Assembly: GCA_937891875.1 (NCBI GenBank)
Contig: CALATR010000159.1
Coordinates: 1 to 8,091 of the forward strand
From: an uncultured Pseudomonadota bacterium
GTDB taxonomy: Bacteria > Myxococcota_A > UBA796 > GCA-2862545
Length of the DNA: 8,091 bases
Reading direction: 5' to 3'
Below the pieces are notes generated by a model. The model searched no databases, was not told the DNA's origin, and saw nothing but the letters and a program-made list of their open reading frames with translations. Positions 1 through 7,180 of the stretch are shown here, in pieces (the first letter of the stretch is position 1; every line of letters begins with the position of its first letter). Both the position numbers and the translations under genes were made by a program.

Positions 1-628
1 AGTAGAGGTCGTCGATCAGGATGGCGGTACCGGGACTGGCGCTCGCCGAGATGAGCAGCAGGGGCACGGTCACGGCGTCGAGGCCGACCGCGCCGGACAG
101 ATCGGCGAGGGGGATCTCGAGCACGTGCCACTGCCCGTCGGCGACGAAGCCGTAGGTGGTGGCGCTGACCCGACCCTCGCCGACCGAGCCGACCATGCCG
201 ATCTCGAAGCTCTCGAGCTCGCTGTCGTCGGAACGCAGGGCGACGTGCAGGGTGTCCCACTCGCGGAGATCGACGGGGTTGCCCTCGCTGTGGATGCCGC
301 CGCCCCACCAGGTGGACGCCGAGATGACGAGCTCCTGGCTGACGTAGCCCTCGACGCGATCGCCGCTGGTCTGCGCGGTGAAGCTGCCCTCGTAGATGTA
401 GAAGAAGACGGACTCGTCGTCGACGAGCAGGACGTCGGTGGCGCCGCCCTCGTAGAAGGTCGAGATGGCGAGGCGCGGCGCGCTGCCGTCCCAGGGGGTG
501 TCGCCGGGGAGCTTGCCGTCCCCGTCGGTGTCGGTGTCGACGTAGGGCCTGATGTCCGGGTACTCGGGCTCGCCGGGCGAGGGGCGGCAGGCGAGCAGGA
601 GCACGGGCAGGATGAGGGCGGTGCGCAT
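1..628 (-). CDS. Glycan-binding-like lipoprotein, 3'-truncated by the window edge
   Basis: The reading frame is open from the ATG at 628 to the window edge (209 codons seen, C-terminus missing). The N-terminus is a lipoprotein signal: Arg2, a hydrophobic run, and lipobox LLAC with Cys14. An acidic, Pro-rich linker containing DTDTDGDG (residues 31-38) follows. From about residue 50 the sequence alternates like a beta-sandwich: FYIYEG (76-81), a Trp/Gly-rich turn WWGGG (107-111), LHVALRSDD (127-135), YGFVADGQWHVLEIPL (159-174) and IDDLY (205-209). This order (strand, 'aDGqWH..eIPL', then '..iDDlY') is typical of galactose-binding-fold or jelly-roll carbohydrate-binding modules, but I cannot name the family. 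A GGAG Shine-Dalgarno lies 5 bases before the ATG. The gene begins 2 bp after the stop of the preceding lipoprotein gene, so it is the fifth gene of the operon. A surface or periplasmic glycan-binding role is inferred. The missing C-terminus could add a catalytic domain. Confidence 0.8.
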   Translation of the reverse strand, partial: MRTALILPVLLLACRPSPGEPEYPDIRPYVDTDTDGDGKLPGDTPWDGSAPRLAISTFYEGGATDVLLVDDESVFFYIYEGSFTAQTSGDRVEGYVSQELVISASTWWGGGIHSEGNPVDLREWDTLHVALRSDDSELESFEIGMVGSVGEGRVSATTYGFVADGQWHVLEIPLADLSGAVGLDAVTVPLLLISASASPGTAILIDDLY

Positions 629-630
629 GA

Positions 631-1188
631 TCACTCCGTCCGGACGGCGACACGCACGCCGTCTGCGTTCTCGACGACCGCCCAGCCCTGGGGCACCCGA
701 CCGCCGAGGGCCTCGATGCCGTCGATGGCCTGGGCGAGCAGGTCGAAGCGCGTGTTGCCGGTGATGTCGAAGGTGCCCGAGCTGTCGGGGAACTCGGTGA
801 GGCAGTTCTGGAAGCCGCGCACGGCGATGGAGCGGGCGAAGACGAGGTCCTCGGGCTCGGCGCGCTCGGACAGGTAGATGTCGCGCGCGGCGGCGGCCGC
901 GTAGAACTGGTGCTCGCCGGTGGGCTCCTGCACGAGTGCGGTGGACCAGGCGTAGAACGCCGGGATCGGGCCAACGTCCTGGGCGGCGAACTTGGTGTCC
1001 AGGCTCACGCCGCGGCGGAAGGGGTTGTCCGGGTGGCTCATGATGGAGCTGTTCGGGTGCACGCCCTGGTCGGGGTCGATGACCACGAACTCGAGACCGC
1101 CGAGCTGCTCGCCGTAGAGGAAGGCAGGCTCGGGGAGCTCCTCGCAGCCGGCGAGGAGCAGGAACACAGCGACGATCGCGCGCTTCAT
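631..1188 (-). CDS. Small lipoprotein of unknown function in the glycosidase operon
   Basis: This is a 185-residue protein that I do not recognise. The N-terminus MKRAIVAVFLLLAGC is a clear lipoprotein signal peptide (lipobox LAGC, Cys15), which fixes the start. The open frame continues far upstream, but only as a shadow of the neighbouring gene. The mature part has a helical, Ala-rich middle (about 92-130), one further Cys (129), and a segment around 40-55 with GVHPN and SHPDNP. The C-terminal part (145-185) looks like a small alpha/beta unit ending in WAVVENADGVRVAV. No catalytic motif or heme motif is visible. Its ATG overlaps the TGA of the upstream glycosidase-barrel gene (ATGA, 4 bp), and it is followed after 2 bp by another lipoprotein gene. 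This implies translational coupling and a stoichiometric accessory role, perhaps as a periplasmic or outer-membrane partner of the barrel. That role is inferred from position only. Confidence 0.85.
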   Translation of the reverse strand: MKRAIVAVFLLLAGCEELPEPAFLYGEQLGGLEFVVIDPDQGVHPNSSIMSHPDNPFRRGVSLDTKFAAQDVGPIPAFYAWSTALVQEPTGEHQFYAAAAARDIYLSERAEPEDLVFARSIAVRGFQNCLTEFPDSSGTFDITGNTRFDLLAQAIDGIEALGGRVPQGWAVVENADGVRVAVRTE

Positions 1189-4100
1189 CGCATCACCCGC
1201 AGGTAGGTGAACACCTCGCCTTCCCAGCCGTTGAGGTTGGGGTAGCCGGGGCTGTCGTCGAGGGCGTGGGGCACGCTGTTCTCGTCGAGGGAGCGCACCT
1301 TGACGCGCACGCCCAGCCGGGTGTTCGGGTTGAGGAAGTCGGCGCGGCCCACGCCAGTCGACAGGTCGAGCATGGTCTGCACGGGGAAGGTCAGGTTGTA
1401 GTCGCGGTGGAAGTCGTAGGGGCCCCAGTCGTTGATGCGGACGAAGCCGTTGATCCCGAGCCGCTTCCACGTGGCCATGACGTCGGCGCCGGTGCGGGTG
1501 ATGAGTCTCGGATCGATGCCGCGGGACTGGTTCTGCCCGAGGTAGGGCGACACGACGATCCGGGCGCCGCCGACGTTGAACATCATGCGGCTGGTCAGGT
1601 CCCACACGTCCTGGGCGGGCGGGCTGCCGCTGAACGCGAAGAGCACGCCCTCCCCGGTGAAGCCGAAGTTGGCGTCGCGGACGGTGGGCTGGTGGCGGTA
1701 GGCGAAGTCCAGGCTCGCGGCGAAGCCCGCGTCCTCCCTGGCGAGGTTGTCCCAGGCGAAGAAGTAGCTTCCAGGCGTAGGATCGTAGACCAGCAGCAGC
1801 TCGCCGGCGTAGGTCTCGCGATTCTCGAGCACGGCGAAGGGGTCGTCGCGGAAGTTCCGCGCGCTGGCACCGGGGAAGTACCAGGAGTTCGGCCCGTCGA
1901 GCGCGTCGGGGATCACCGAGTTCGGCCCGACGAGCGGGCGTTGGACCAGGAAGTTCGGGCCGATCTGCAGGTTGCCGATCGGGAAGAAGGCGCCGGCGGT
2001 GGCGTGCCACTGGTTGCCGCGACCGGAGGGGTTGAGGGTCCAGCCGATCTGGTTGCGGCGGGTGTCGTAGCCGCCGTCTGCGACCAGGCCCTGGTAGCCG
2101 GCCTCGATGAAGACCCGCGTGCGCGCCAGGGGCCGGGAGAGTTGGATCTTGCCGCCCAGGGTGTCCTGCCAGCGGATCACGTCCTCGATGAGGTGCTTGC
2201 CGCTGTCCTGGTAGCTGCGCGCGCCATCGGCGGCGTCGGTCTGGTAGGTGAAGTCCTGGCCGACCTTGTTGCTGCCGGCGAAGATGCCGCCGACCTCGAC
2301 GTTCCAGCCGCGCTTCTCCCACTGGGCGGCGAGGCCGGTGCGCCGGGTGACCTGCTCGGACACGGCGGCGGAGGTCGCGACGTTGTTCAAGGTGGCGAGG
2401 TCCTCGTGGTGCACGAGGGTGAAGTCGATGCCGCCGAGCCTGCGGGTGCCGCGGACCAGCACCGCCGGGTTGGCGCCCCACCACAGCTGGGGGCCGATGG
2501 CAAACGCGACGCCCTGCAGGCGGTTCTTGCCCTCGACCTCGACGCCGATGGGGGCGAGGCCGTTGTACTGGTCGAGGTTCGGGCCGTAGTTGGCTTCCGG
2601 GTACAGCCCCCAGATGTCGCCCTCGAAGCCCCAGTGGTAGTGGCCGGTGCGGTAGAAGCCGGTCAGCTCGAAGTCCTCTTCGGTCCAGGTGATCTCGCTC
2701 TGGTAGAGCTGGACCCGGTCGAGGCGCTCGATGGCGATGCCGTCGTCACTGGGGGCGCGGGCGCCGCGGTTCTCGTAGCGGATGTTGTCGATGGGGTTCT
2801 TGGCGACGTTGCCGAGGATGTTGATCGACGCCTCGGCGCGCAGGTTGTCGGTCGGGCGGACCGCGCCGCCCAGGTAGACGCTCTGCTCGTGGTCGACGAC
2901 GGTGTTGAGCGGGCCGCCGCCGGTCTTGTACGTGCCCATCGTGGCGTACATGCCGAGATCGACGCGGGCGGTGGTGAGCTCGACCCGGCGGTTCTTCACC
3001 GCCCCCAGCGCGGCGAACGCGGCGACCTCGGCGGCGTAGGCGCCCGGCTCGAGCTCGTCGAAGTGCGCCTCGATCTGCTCGGGGCTCGCGCTGTACGGGT
3101 CGAGGGTGAAGGCGTCGCGGAGCAGGAAGTAGGCGGGGCGCGGCTGCACGTCGAAGGCGCCGTCGGGTCCGGGCGGGGTCTTGGCGACGATGCCGAACCA
3201 CTCCTCGTTCATGTTGTTCTTCCCCTCGACATAGTCCTCGATGTACGCCTTGTTTGGCCAGCTGGCGTTGGTGTCGTGGACGTCGAGGTTCTCCTCTTGC
3301 TTGTACTTCCACCAGCCGTCGGCCCACTGGAAGAGGTAGCCGCCGATCACGTTGCCGTGGCGCCCGTTGCCCGCGGCCTCGAGGTACACCTCCTCCCACT
3401 GGTCGCGCAGGTAGGAGGCCTGGGTGATGCCGTCCTCGCGGCCCGCCTTGGCGTCGTAGGCGTCCGCGCCGAACTCGCTGTAGAAGACCGGCTTGTCGAG
3501 CTTGTCCTGCACCACCTGGTAGAGGTCGCGGCCGGAGCGCCCGCGGTAGACGTTGGTGGCGAAGATGTCGATGTTGCCGGCTTCCTCGGCGATGATGTCG
3601 ATGTACTGGACGTCACCGTTGCAGATCGAGACCGGGTGGTCGGGGTCGACCTGGTGGATGCGGTCGGTGATCTCGCCGTAGAGGCTGTACAGCGCCCTGG
3701 CCTTGGCCGCGTTGCGCTCGCCCTCGGGCAGGGCCTGGATCTCGAAGGAGTCCCAGGACAGGCCATAGTTGGCCTCGTTGCCGAGCATGTAGCCGATGAC
3801 GCCGCGGGTCCCCTTGAAGCGCTCGACGTCGGCGAGGGTCTGCTCGATGAGCGCCTTGCGGGTGTCGGGGTCGGCGTAGTTGGTGTTGGGGTCGAACGCG
3901 CCATCGATGGTGACGCCGTAGCGACCGACCAGGGGGTTGACGAGGGTGTAGATCCCGTAGTTGTCGTGGATCCAGGTCACCCAGCGGGGGGGGATGTTGG
4001 GGTACTGGCGGATGGTGTTGATGCCCATGCCGCGCAGCAGCGCCATCTCCTTGCGCAGCTCGCCCTCGATGAAGGCGTCGGGCTGCTTCCAGAAGTCGTA

Positions 4101-4289
4101 GCTGTAGTTGGTTCCGATGGGCACGTAGCCCCAGTTGATCCCGTGCAGGAAGGTGACCTCCCCGTCCACGAGCAGGCGCCAGCCGTCGTCGCTCTTCTCG
4201 ACGACGACCCGCTGGGCGTCGGCCGCTTCGGCGTGCTGGGCTGCGAGGGGCAGCGACAGCAGGCCGATGAGGATGGGGAGGCCCCGCAT
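1185..4289 (-). CDS. Glycosidase (clan GH-A TIM barrel) fused to an outer-membrane beta-barrel
   Basis: A 1034-residue exported protein. Residues 1-23 form a Sec signal peptide (hydrophobic core ILIGLLSLPLAA, likely cut near AEA-AD). Residues about 28-395 form a glycosidase TIM barrel: LHGINWG (48-54), EMALLRGMGINTIRQY (81-96), GYMLGNEANYG (166-176) with probable acid/base Glu172, YSEFGAD (270-276) with probable nucleophile Glu272, then GGYLFQWADGWWK (317-329) and NEEWFGIV (361-368). The Asn-Glu after one strand and Ser-Glu-Phe-Gly on another are the clan GH-A pattern. The chain resembles GH2 and GH72 catalytic domains, but the exact family is unsettled. A helical linker (about 402-433) leads to about 600 residues of alternating hydrophobic/polar, aromatic-girdled strands with long loops, read as an outer-membrane barrel. 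No lipobox, TonB box or plug is apparent. The ATG lies 2 bp after the preceding lipoprotein stop; the frame upstream of it only shadows that gene. A role in cleaving and translocating glycans is inferred. Confidence 0.85.
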   Translation of the reverse strand: MRGLPILIGLLSLPLAAQHAEAADAQRVVVEKSDDGWRLLVDGEVTFLHGINWGYVPIGTNYSYDFWKQPDAFIEGELRKEMALLRGMGINTIRQYPNIPPRWVTWIHDNYGIYTLVNPLVGRYGVTIDGAFDPNTNYADPDTRKALIEQTLADVERFKGTRGVIGYMLGNEANYGLSWDSFEIQALPEGERNAAKARALYSLYGEITDRIHQVDPDHPVSICNGDVQYIDIIAEEAGNIDIFATNVYRGRSGRDLYQVVQDKLDKPVFYSEFGADAYDAKAGREDGITQASYLRDQWEEVYLEAAGNGRHGNVIGGYLFQWADGWWKYKQEENLDVHDTNASWPNKAYIEDYVEGKNNMNEEWFGIVAKTPPGPDGAFDVQPRPAYFLLRDAFTLDPYSASPEQIEAHFDELEPGAYAAEVAAFAALGAVKNRRVELTTARVDLGMYATMGTYKTGGGPLNTVVDHEQSVYLGGAVRPTDNLRAEASINILGNVAKNPIDNIRYENRGARAPSDDGIAIERLDRVQLYQSEITWTEEDFELTGFYRTGHYHWGFEGDIWGLYPEANYGPNLDQYNGLAPIGVEVEGKNRLQGVAFAIGPQLWWGANPAVLVRGTRRLGGIDFTLVHHEDLATLNNVATSAAVSEQVTRRTGLAAQWEKRGWNVEVGGIFAGSNKVGQDFTYQTDAADGARSYQDSGKHLIEDVIRWQDTLGGKIQLSRPLARTRVFIEAGYQGLVADGGYDTRRNQIGWTLNPSGRGNQWHATAGAFFPIGNLQIGPNFLVQRPLVGPNSVIPDALDGPNSWYFPGASARNFRDDPFAVLENRETYAGELLLVYDPTPGSYFFAWDNLAREDAGFAASLDFAYRHQPTVRDANFGFTGEGVLFAFSGSPPAQDVWDLTSRMMFNVGGARIVVSPYLGQNQSRGIDPRLITRTGADVMATWKRLGINGFVRINDWGPYDFHRDYNLTFPVQTMLDLSTGVGRADFLNPNTRLGVRVKVRSLDENSVPHALDDSPGYPNLNGWEGEVFTYLRVMR

Positions 4290-4291
4290 GT

Positions 4292-5821
4292 CTACTCGAC
4301 CTCGACGAGGGAGACGTCGTCGATGTAGACGCCGCCGCCGGTGTAGCAGTCCGCGGTCGCGTCGACGCAGTGCCAGAACTCGATGGCACCCTGGACCTTG
4401 GTGAAGCCCTCGGGCACGGTGCCGGTCACCGTCAGCTCGGTCCACGTGTTGGTGGTCGAGGTGTTGGTGATCGTCGTCGGAGACTCGGCGAACTCGAACG
4501 CGCTGAAGTCGTCGTTGAAGAACTTGAGCTGCAGCGAGAGGTAGGTGTCGTCTGCGGCGATCGCGTCAGCGGCGTGCATGTAGACCCAGGCCTTCATCTC
4601 GTACTGGGTGCCCGCGGTGGTGGCGAACTCCTGGTAGATCGGGGTCTCGGTCTCGACGCCGTTGAAGATGCCGTACAGCTTGATGGCGCTGTTGCCCTCG
4701 TACGCGGTGAACGTGTCCTCGGTGTTGAACATCGTGTCGCCGGTCGAGATCTTCGCGTAGTTGGTGCGATCTCCAGGGAACACGAGCCAGCCCGTGGCCA
4801 GACCCTCGCTGGGCCAGTCCTCGAAGCCGGGGTTGGTGAGCAGGTTGTCGCCACCCTCGACGATCGGGCACTCGTTGGCGAACGTCTTGCCGAGGAAGAC
4901 GATGTCGTCGATGTAGTAGGTCTTCTCACCCACATCGGCGCCGTCGGTGCCGAAGTTCGGGAACACCGACAGCTTGTCGTAGGTGTTGTCGTAGTTGATG
5001 GCTGCGGTGCCGGTCGCCTCGTTCTTGAAGTCGAAGACCAGGGTCTCCCACCCGCTGGCGACCGCCGTGGTCGCCTCGGTCTCGACGGAGATCTCGGGCT
5101 TGCCGGCCTTCTCGACCTTCATGCGGAAGGGGATGCCGGCGTCGGGCGACCAGACCCGCATGGAGATCTGCGTGTGGTCCGCGTCGAAGGGAAGCTCGGC
5201 GATGCCGAAGAGCGGGCAGTAGTGGATGGTGGCGCCGGACCAGAACGCGGCCGTGTCCGTCTTGACCCACTGGCCGACCATGTTGCTGCTGTCGGTGGGG
5301 TCTTCGACCACGGTGCCGACGACGCCGCCGAAGGGCTCGACGCCCGGGCCGTCCTCGAAGTCGATGAGCACGGTGTCGACCAGCGGGATGGTGGTGTCGA
5401 AGTCCTGGGTCGCCGAGGCGGCCTCGTCGTTCGCGTTGCCGGCCGCGTCCTCGAACGTGCCCACGGCGACGTCGACCTCGATGGTGCCGCTGCTGTCGGC
5501 GGGCGGGCTGACGACCAGGGTGGCCGAGGTGCCTTGGCCGGCGAAGGCGCCGGCGGTGCCGCCGGTGACGGTGATGTCGGAGGCCTCGAAGGAGGTGCCG
5601 ACGTCTTCGGAGAAGGTGAATGTGAAGGTCACGTCGCCGTCGGCGGTGCCCGCGACGTCATCGGTGATGGTCACGGTCGGCGGGGTGGTGTCCTCGACAC
5701 CGGTGTCGGTGTCACCGGTGTCGAAGGTGTCCGGATCGGTGTCGGTCTCGTCCGTGGGGTCGCCGGGGCAGGCGGTCAGGGCCACCGTCGCCATCAGCGT
5801 CAGGTACAGGGTCGAGCGCAT
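4292..5821 (-). CDS. Three-domain carbohydrate-binding lipoprotein
   Basis: A 509-residue lipoprotein. The lipobox is LTAC (Cys18), followed by an Asp/Thr linker (residues 22-45). Domain 1 (about 47-142) is a bacterial Ig-like domain of the type TPPTVTITDD..FTFSEDV..DITVTGG. Domain 2 (about 150-311) begins VLIDFEDGPG, contains VGQWVKT, a TQISMRVWSPDAGIPFRMKVE stretch (218-237), SGWETLVFDF (256-265) and YYIDDIVFLG (302-311). I recognise this arrangement from beta-sandwich modules commonly attached to laminarinases and other marine glycanases. Domain 3 (about 325-509) runs from NLLTNPGFEDW to GGVYIDDVSLVEV, the typical borders of a CBM4/9/22-like module. Mature cysteines 202, 318, 485 and 492 could form disulfides. 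No catalytic domain is present. The likely job is holding a polysaccharide at the outer membrane for the glycosidase-barrel protein encoded next. A strong AGGAGG ribosome site and the lipoprotein signal fix the start at 5821. Function is inferred from domains and context. Confidence 0.88.
   Translation of the reverse strand: MRSTLYLTLMATVALTACPGDPTDETDTDPDTFDTGDTDTGVEDTTPPTVTITDDVAGTADGDVTFTFTFSEDVGTSFEASDITVTGGTAGAFAGQGTSATLVVSPPADSSGTIEVDVAVGTFEDAAGNANDEAASATQDFDTTIPLVDTVLIDFEDGPGVEPFGGVVGTVVEDPTDSSNMVGQWVKTDTAAFWSGATIHYCPLFGIAELPFDADHTQISMRVWSPDAGIPFRMKVEKAGKPEISVETEATTAVASGWETLVFDFKNEATGTAAINYDNTYDKLSVFPNFGTDGADVGEKTYYIDDIVFLGKTFANECPIVEGGDNLLTNPGFEDWPSEGLATGWLVFPGDRTNYAKISTGDTMFNTEDTFTAYEGNSAIKLYGIFNGVETETPIYQEFATTAGTQYEMKAWVYMHAADAIAADDTYLSLQLKFFNDDFSAFEFAESPTTITNTSTTNTWTELTVTGTVPEGFTKVQGAIEFWHCVDATADCYTGGGVYIDDVSLVEVE
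5690..5758 (-). repeat. Low-complexity Asp/Thr-coding repeat (lipoprotein linker)
   Basis: Reiterated GACACC/GACACG-type codons encode the Asp-Thr-rich linker at residues 22-44 of the carbohydrate-binding lipoprotein. The repetition creates short palindromes at DNA level. It works as a flexible, acidic spacer between the lipid anchor and the first Ig-like domain, and such tracts can vary in length between strains. Confidence 0.7.
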
Positions 5822-5826
5822 GTTCG

Positions 5827-5832
5827 CCTCCT
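5827..5832 (-). promoter_or_regulatory. Ribosome binding site overlapping the ROK stop codon
   Basis: On the minus strand, AGGAGG begins on the last base of the ROK gene's TGA stop and sits 5 bases before the ATG at 5821. It is the strongest Shine-Dalgarno in the operon. Its placement suggests that the binding lipoprotein is made in larger amounts than the regulator from the same message. Confidence 0.75.
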
Positions 5833-7145
5833 CAGGTGAACGTGGGTGAGCTGCTGGAAAGTCGAGGTTGTCCCGCTCCGTTGCCGGGGGGCTCGTCAAA
5901 CGTCGAGGGCCGCTGGGGGAAGAAGAGCTGCGGGTTTCCGAGGGCCTGCTGGAGCACCAGCGTGGCCGCACCCACCGCCACGTGATCCGTTCCCAGGATG
6001 CCAAAGGAGATGTCCGCCCGCTCCAGACTCGTCGAGAGTGCACGAGAGGCTACAGTGTCGCGAAGCGGCCCTAGAAGCCGCTCTCCCGCCTGGGTCAGCT
6101 TGCCGCCGAGCACGACGCGGCCGGGGTTGAGCAGGTTCAGCAGGTTGGCGACCGCCACGCCCAGGTGTTCCCCCGCCTCGGCGATGATGCCGTTTGCAAG
6201 AGGATCCCCCTCATTCGCGCGCTCGAGCAGGGTGCCGAGATCGAGGCCGTCTCCGACGAGCGCCGAGGAGGCCCCCGCGGCGAGGGCGGCCCGGGTCTTG
6301 TCGAGCAGGGCCGGCGAGCCGACCTCGGCCTCGAGACAGCCGCGCAGGCCGCAGCGGCAGGGGCGCCCCTCGGCGTTGACCGTGGTGTGGCCGATCTCGC
6401 CGGCGATGCCCGAGCTGCCCCGGTAGGGCTCGCGGTCGATGACGTAGCCGGAGCCGACGCCGGTCCCGACCTTGATGTAGGCGAAGTGGTCCGCCCCCCG
6501 CCCCGAGCCCCACCAGGCCTCGGCGAGGGCGCCCAGGTTGGCGTCGTTGTCGAGGTAGACGCGCACGCCGAGCTGCTCGTGCATCCAGTCGCCCAGGCGC
6601 ACGCCCTTCCAGGCGGGCAGGATCCGCGGGGAGAGCTGCTCGGAGGAGCTGGCATCGACCGGGCAGGGCACGCCCACACCGACGCCGAGCAGGGGCGGGC
6701 CCTCCGGATCGGTGACCTCGGCCACCAGCTCCGAGATCAGGGCGAGGGTGCCCTGCGGGTCCCCCTGCACGTCGAAGTCGCGGTGCGCGCGGGCGAGCAC
6801 ATGGGTGTGCAGATCCGTGCGTACGGCGGTGACGTGGGACGCGCCGAGGTCGAGCCCGATCACGTGGCGGTGGTCATCGTAGAAGCGCAGGACGATGGCC
6901 CGCCGACCGCCGGTGGACCGGGCGCGGTGGGACTCGACGACCAGGCCCGAGGTGATGAGCCCCTGCACGATCGACGAGACCGTCGAGCGGGACAGCCCCA
7001 GCTCACGCGCCAGGTCCGCCCGGGACAAGCCCTCGTCCTCCTCCCACAGCCGGCGCACGAGGAGCGCGGCGTTGTGCTGGCGCATGCCGTGCATGTCCGC
7101 GGTGGCCGGAGAGCTTGATTGTTTGTTCGGCGGAAGAACTATCAT
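5832..7145 (-). CDS. ROK-family transcriptional repressor / sugar sensor
   Basis: A 437-residue protein of the XylR/NagC/Mlc class. An N-terminal winged helix-turn-helix spans about residues 21-88, with recognition helix around LSRSTVSSIVQGLI (51-64) and a basic wing RSTGGRR (76-82). The ROK sugar-kinase-like domain follows: DLGASH (99-104), GVGVGVPCPVD (154-164), LDNDANLGALAE (198-209), KVGTGVGSGYV (225-235), GIAGEIGH (246-253), and the zinc site CRCGLRGCLEAE (263-274; Cys263, Cys265, Cys270, with His253). VVLGGKLTQAG (344-354) is the late glycine-rich motif. The tail after about 405 is low complexity. All sugar-pocket motifs look intact, so it probably releases DNA when it binds a mono- or disaccharide. 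It is the first gene of the glycan operon and likely autoregulates it. The ATG at 7145 has no Shine-Dalgarno; Met18 (7094) or Met21 (7085) are alternative starts, also without a good site. The actual ligand cannot be read from sequence. Confidence 0.93.
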   Translation of the reverse strand: MIVLPPNKQSSSPATADMHGMRQHNAALLVRRLWEEDEGLSRADLARELGLSRSTVSSIVQGLITSGLVVESHRARSTGGRRAIVLRFYDDHRHVIGLDLGASHVTAVRTDLHTHVLARAHRDFDVQGDPQGTLALISELVAEVTDPEGPPLLGVGVGVPCPVDASSSEQLSPRILPAWKGVRLGDWMHEQLGVRVYLDNDANLGALAEAWWGSGRGADHFAYIKVGTGVGSGYVIDREPYRGSSGIAGEIGHTTVNAEGRPCRCGLRGCLEAEVGSPALLDKTRAALAAGASSALVGDGLDLGTLLERANEGDPLANGIIAEAGEHLGVAVANLLNLLNPGRVVLGGKLTQAGERLLGPLRDTVASRALSTSLERADISFGILGTDHVAVGAATLVLQQALGNPQLFFPQRPSTFDEPPGNGAGQPRLSSSSPTFT

Positions 7146-7180
7146 GAGGGGACTTTGTCACACGTCCGAACGAAGCGCAA
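7145..7180 (-). promoter_or_regulatory. Weak candidate promoter of the ROK-led operon
   Basis: On the minus strand, TTGCGC (7180-7175) and CAAAGT (7157-7152) are separated by 17 bp. Each matches only three of six sigma-70 consensus bases. If it is used, transcription would start at or next to the ROK ATG at 7145, giving a leaderless message; this would fit the absence of a Shine-Dalgarno there. Myxobacterial promoters often depart from the consensus, so this is tentative. Confidence 0.2.

Noticed and set aside
1185..4289. Identification of the barrel half as a TonB-dependent receptor
   Set aside because: No TonB box or plug domain is visible between the signal peptide and the barrel; that space is filled by the glycosidase domain.
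1266..4328. A 1020-codon open frame on the plus strand
   Set aside because: It is antisense to the glycosidase-barrel gene. Its translation is a monotonous Val/Gly/Glu/Asp/Ala mix without domains, as expected from the complement of GC-rich coding DNA.
4290..4445. A 52-residue N-terminal extension of the glycosidase-barrel protein
   Set aside because: It is Arg-rich, lies inside the preceding lipoprotein gene, and would bury the signal peptide that starts at 4289.
5695..5708. A perfect 14-bp palindrome that resembles an operator
   Set aside because: It lies within the coding repeat for the Asp-Thr linker, where GACACC codons next to GGTGTC create palindromes automatically.
4292..5821. Calling the three-domain lipoprotein a laminarinase
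   Set aside because: Only Ig-like and binding-type beta-sandwich domains are present; no glycosidase catalytic domain or GH16 motif is seen.
4370..5839. A 489-codon plus-strand open frame opposite the binding lipoprotein
   Set aside because: Low-complexity Gly/Val/Asp/Glu-rich product with no motif. The minus-strand frame has a signal peptide and three recognisable domains.
6165..7118. A 317-codon plus-strand open frame opposite the ROK gene
   Set aside because: No domain features; the ROK motifs are all in the minus-strand frame.
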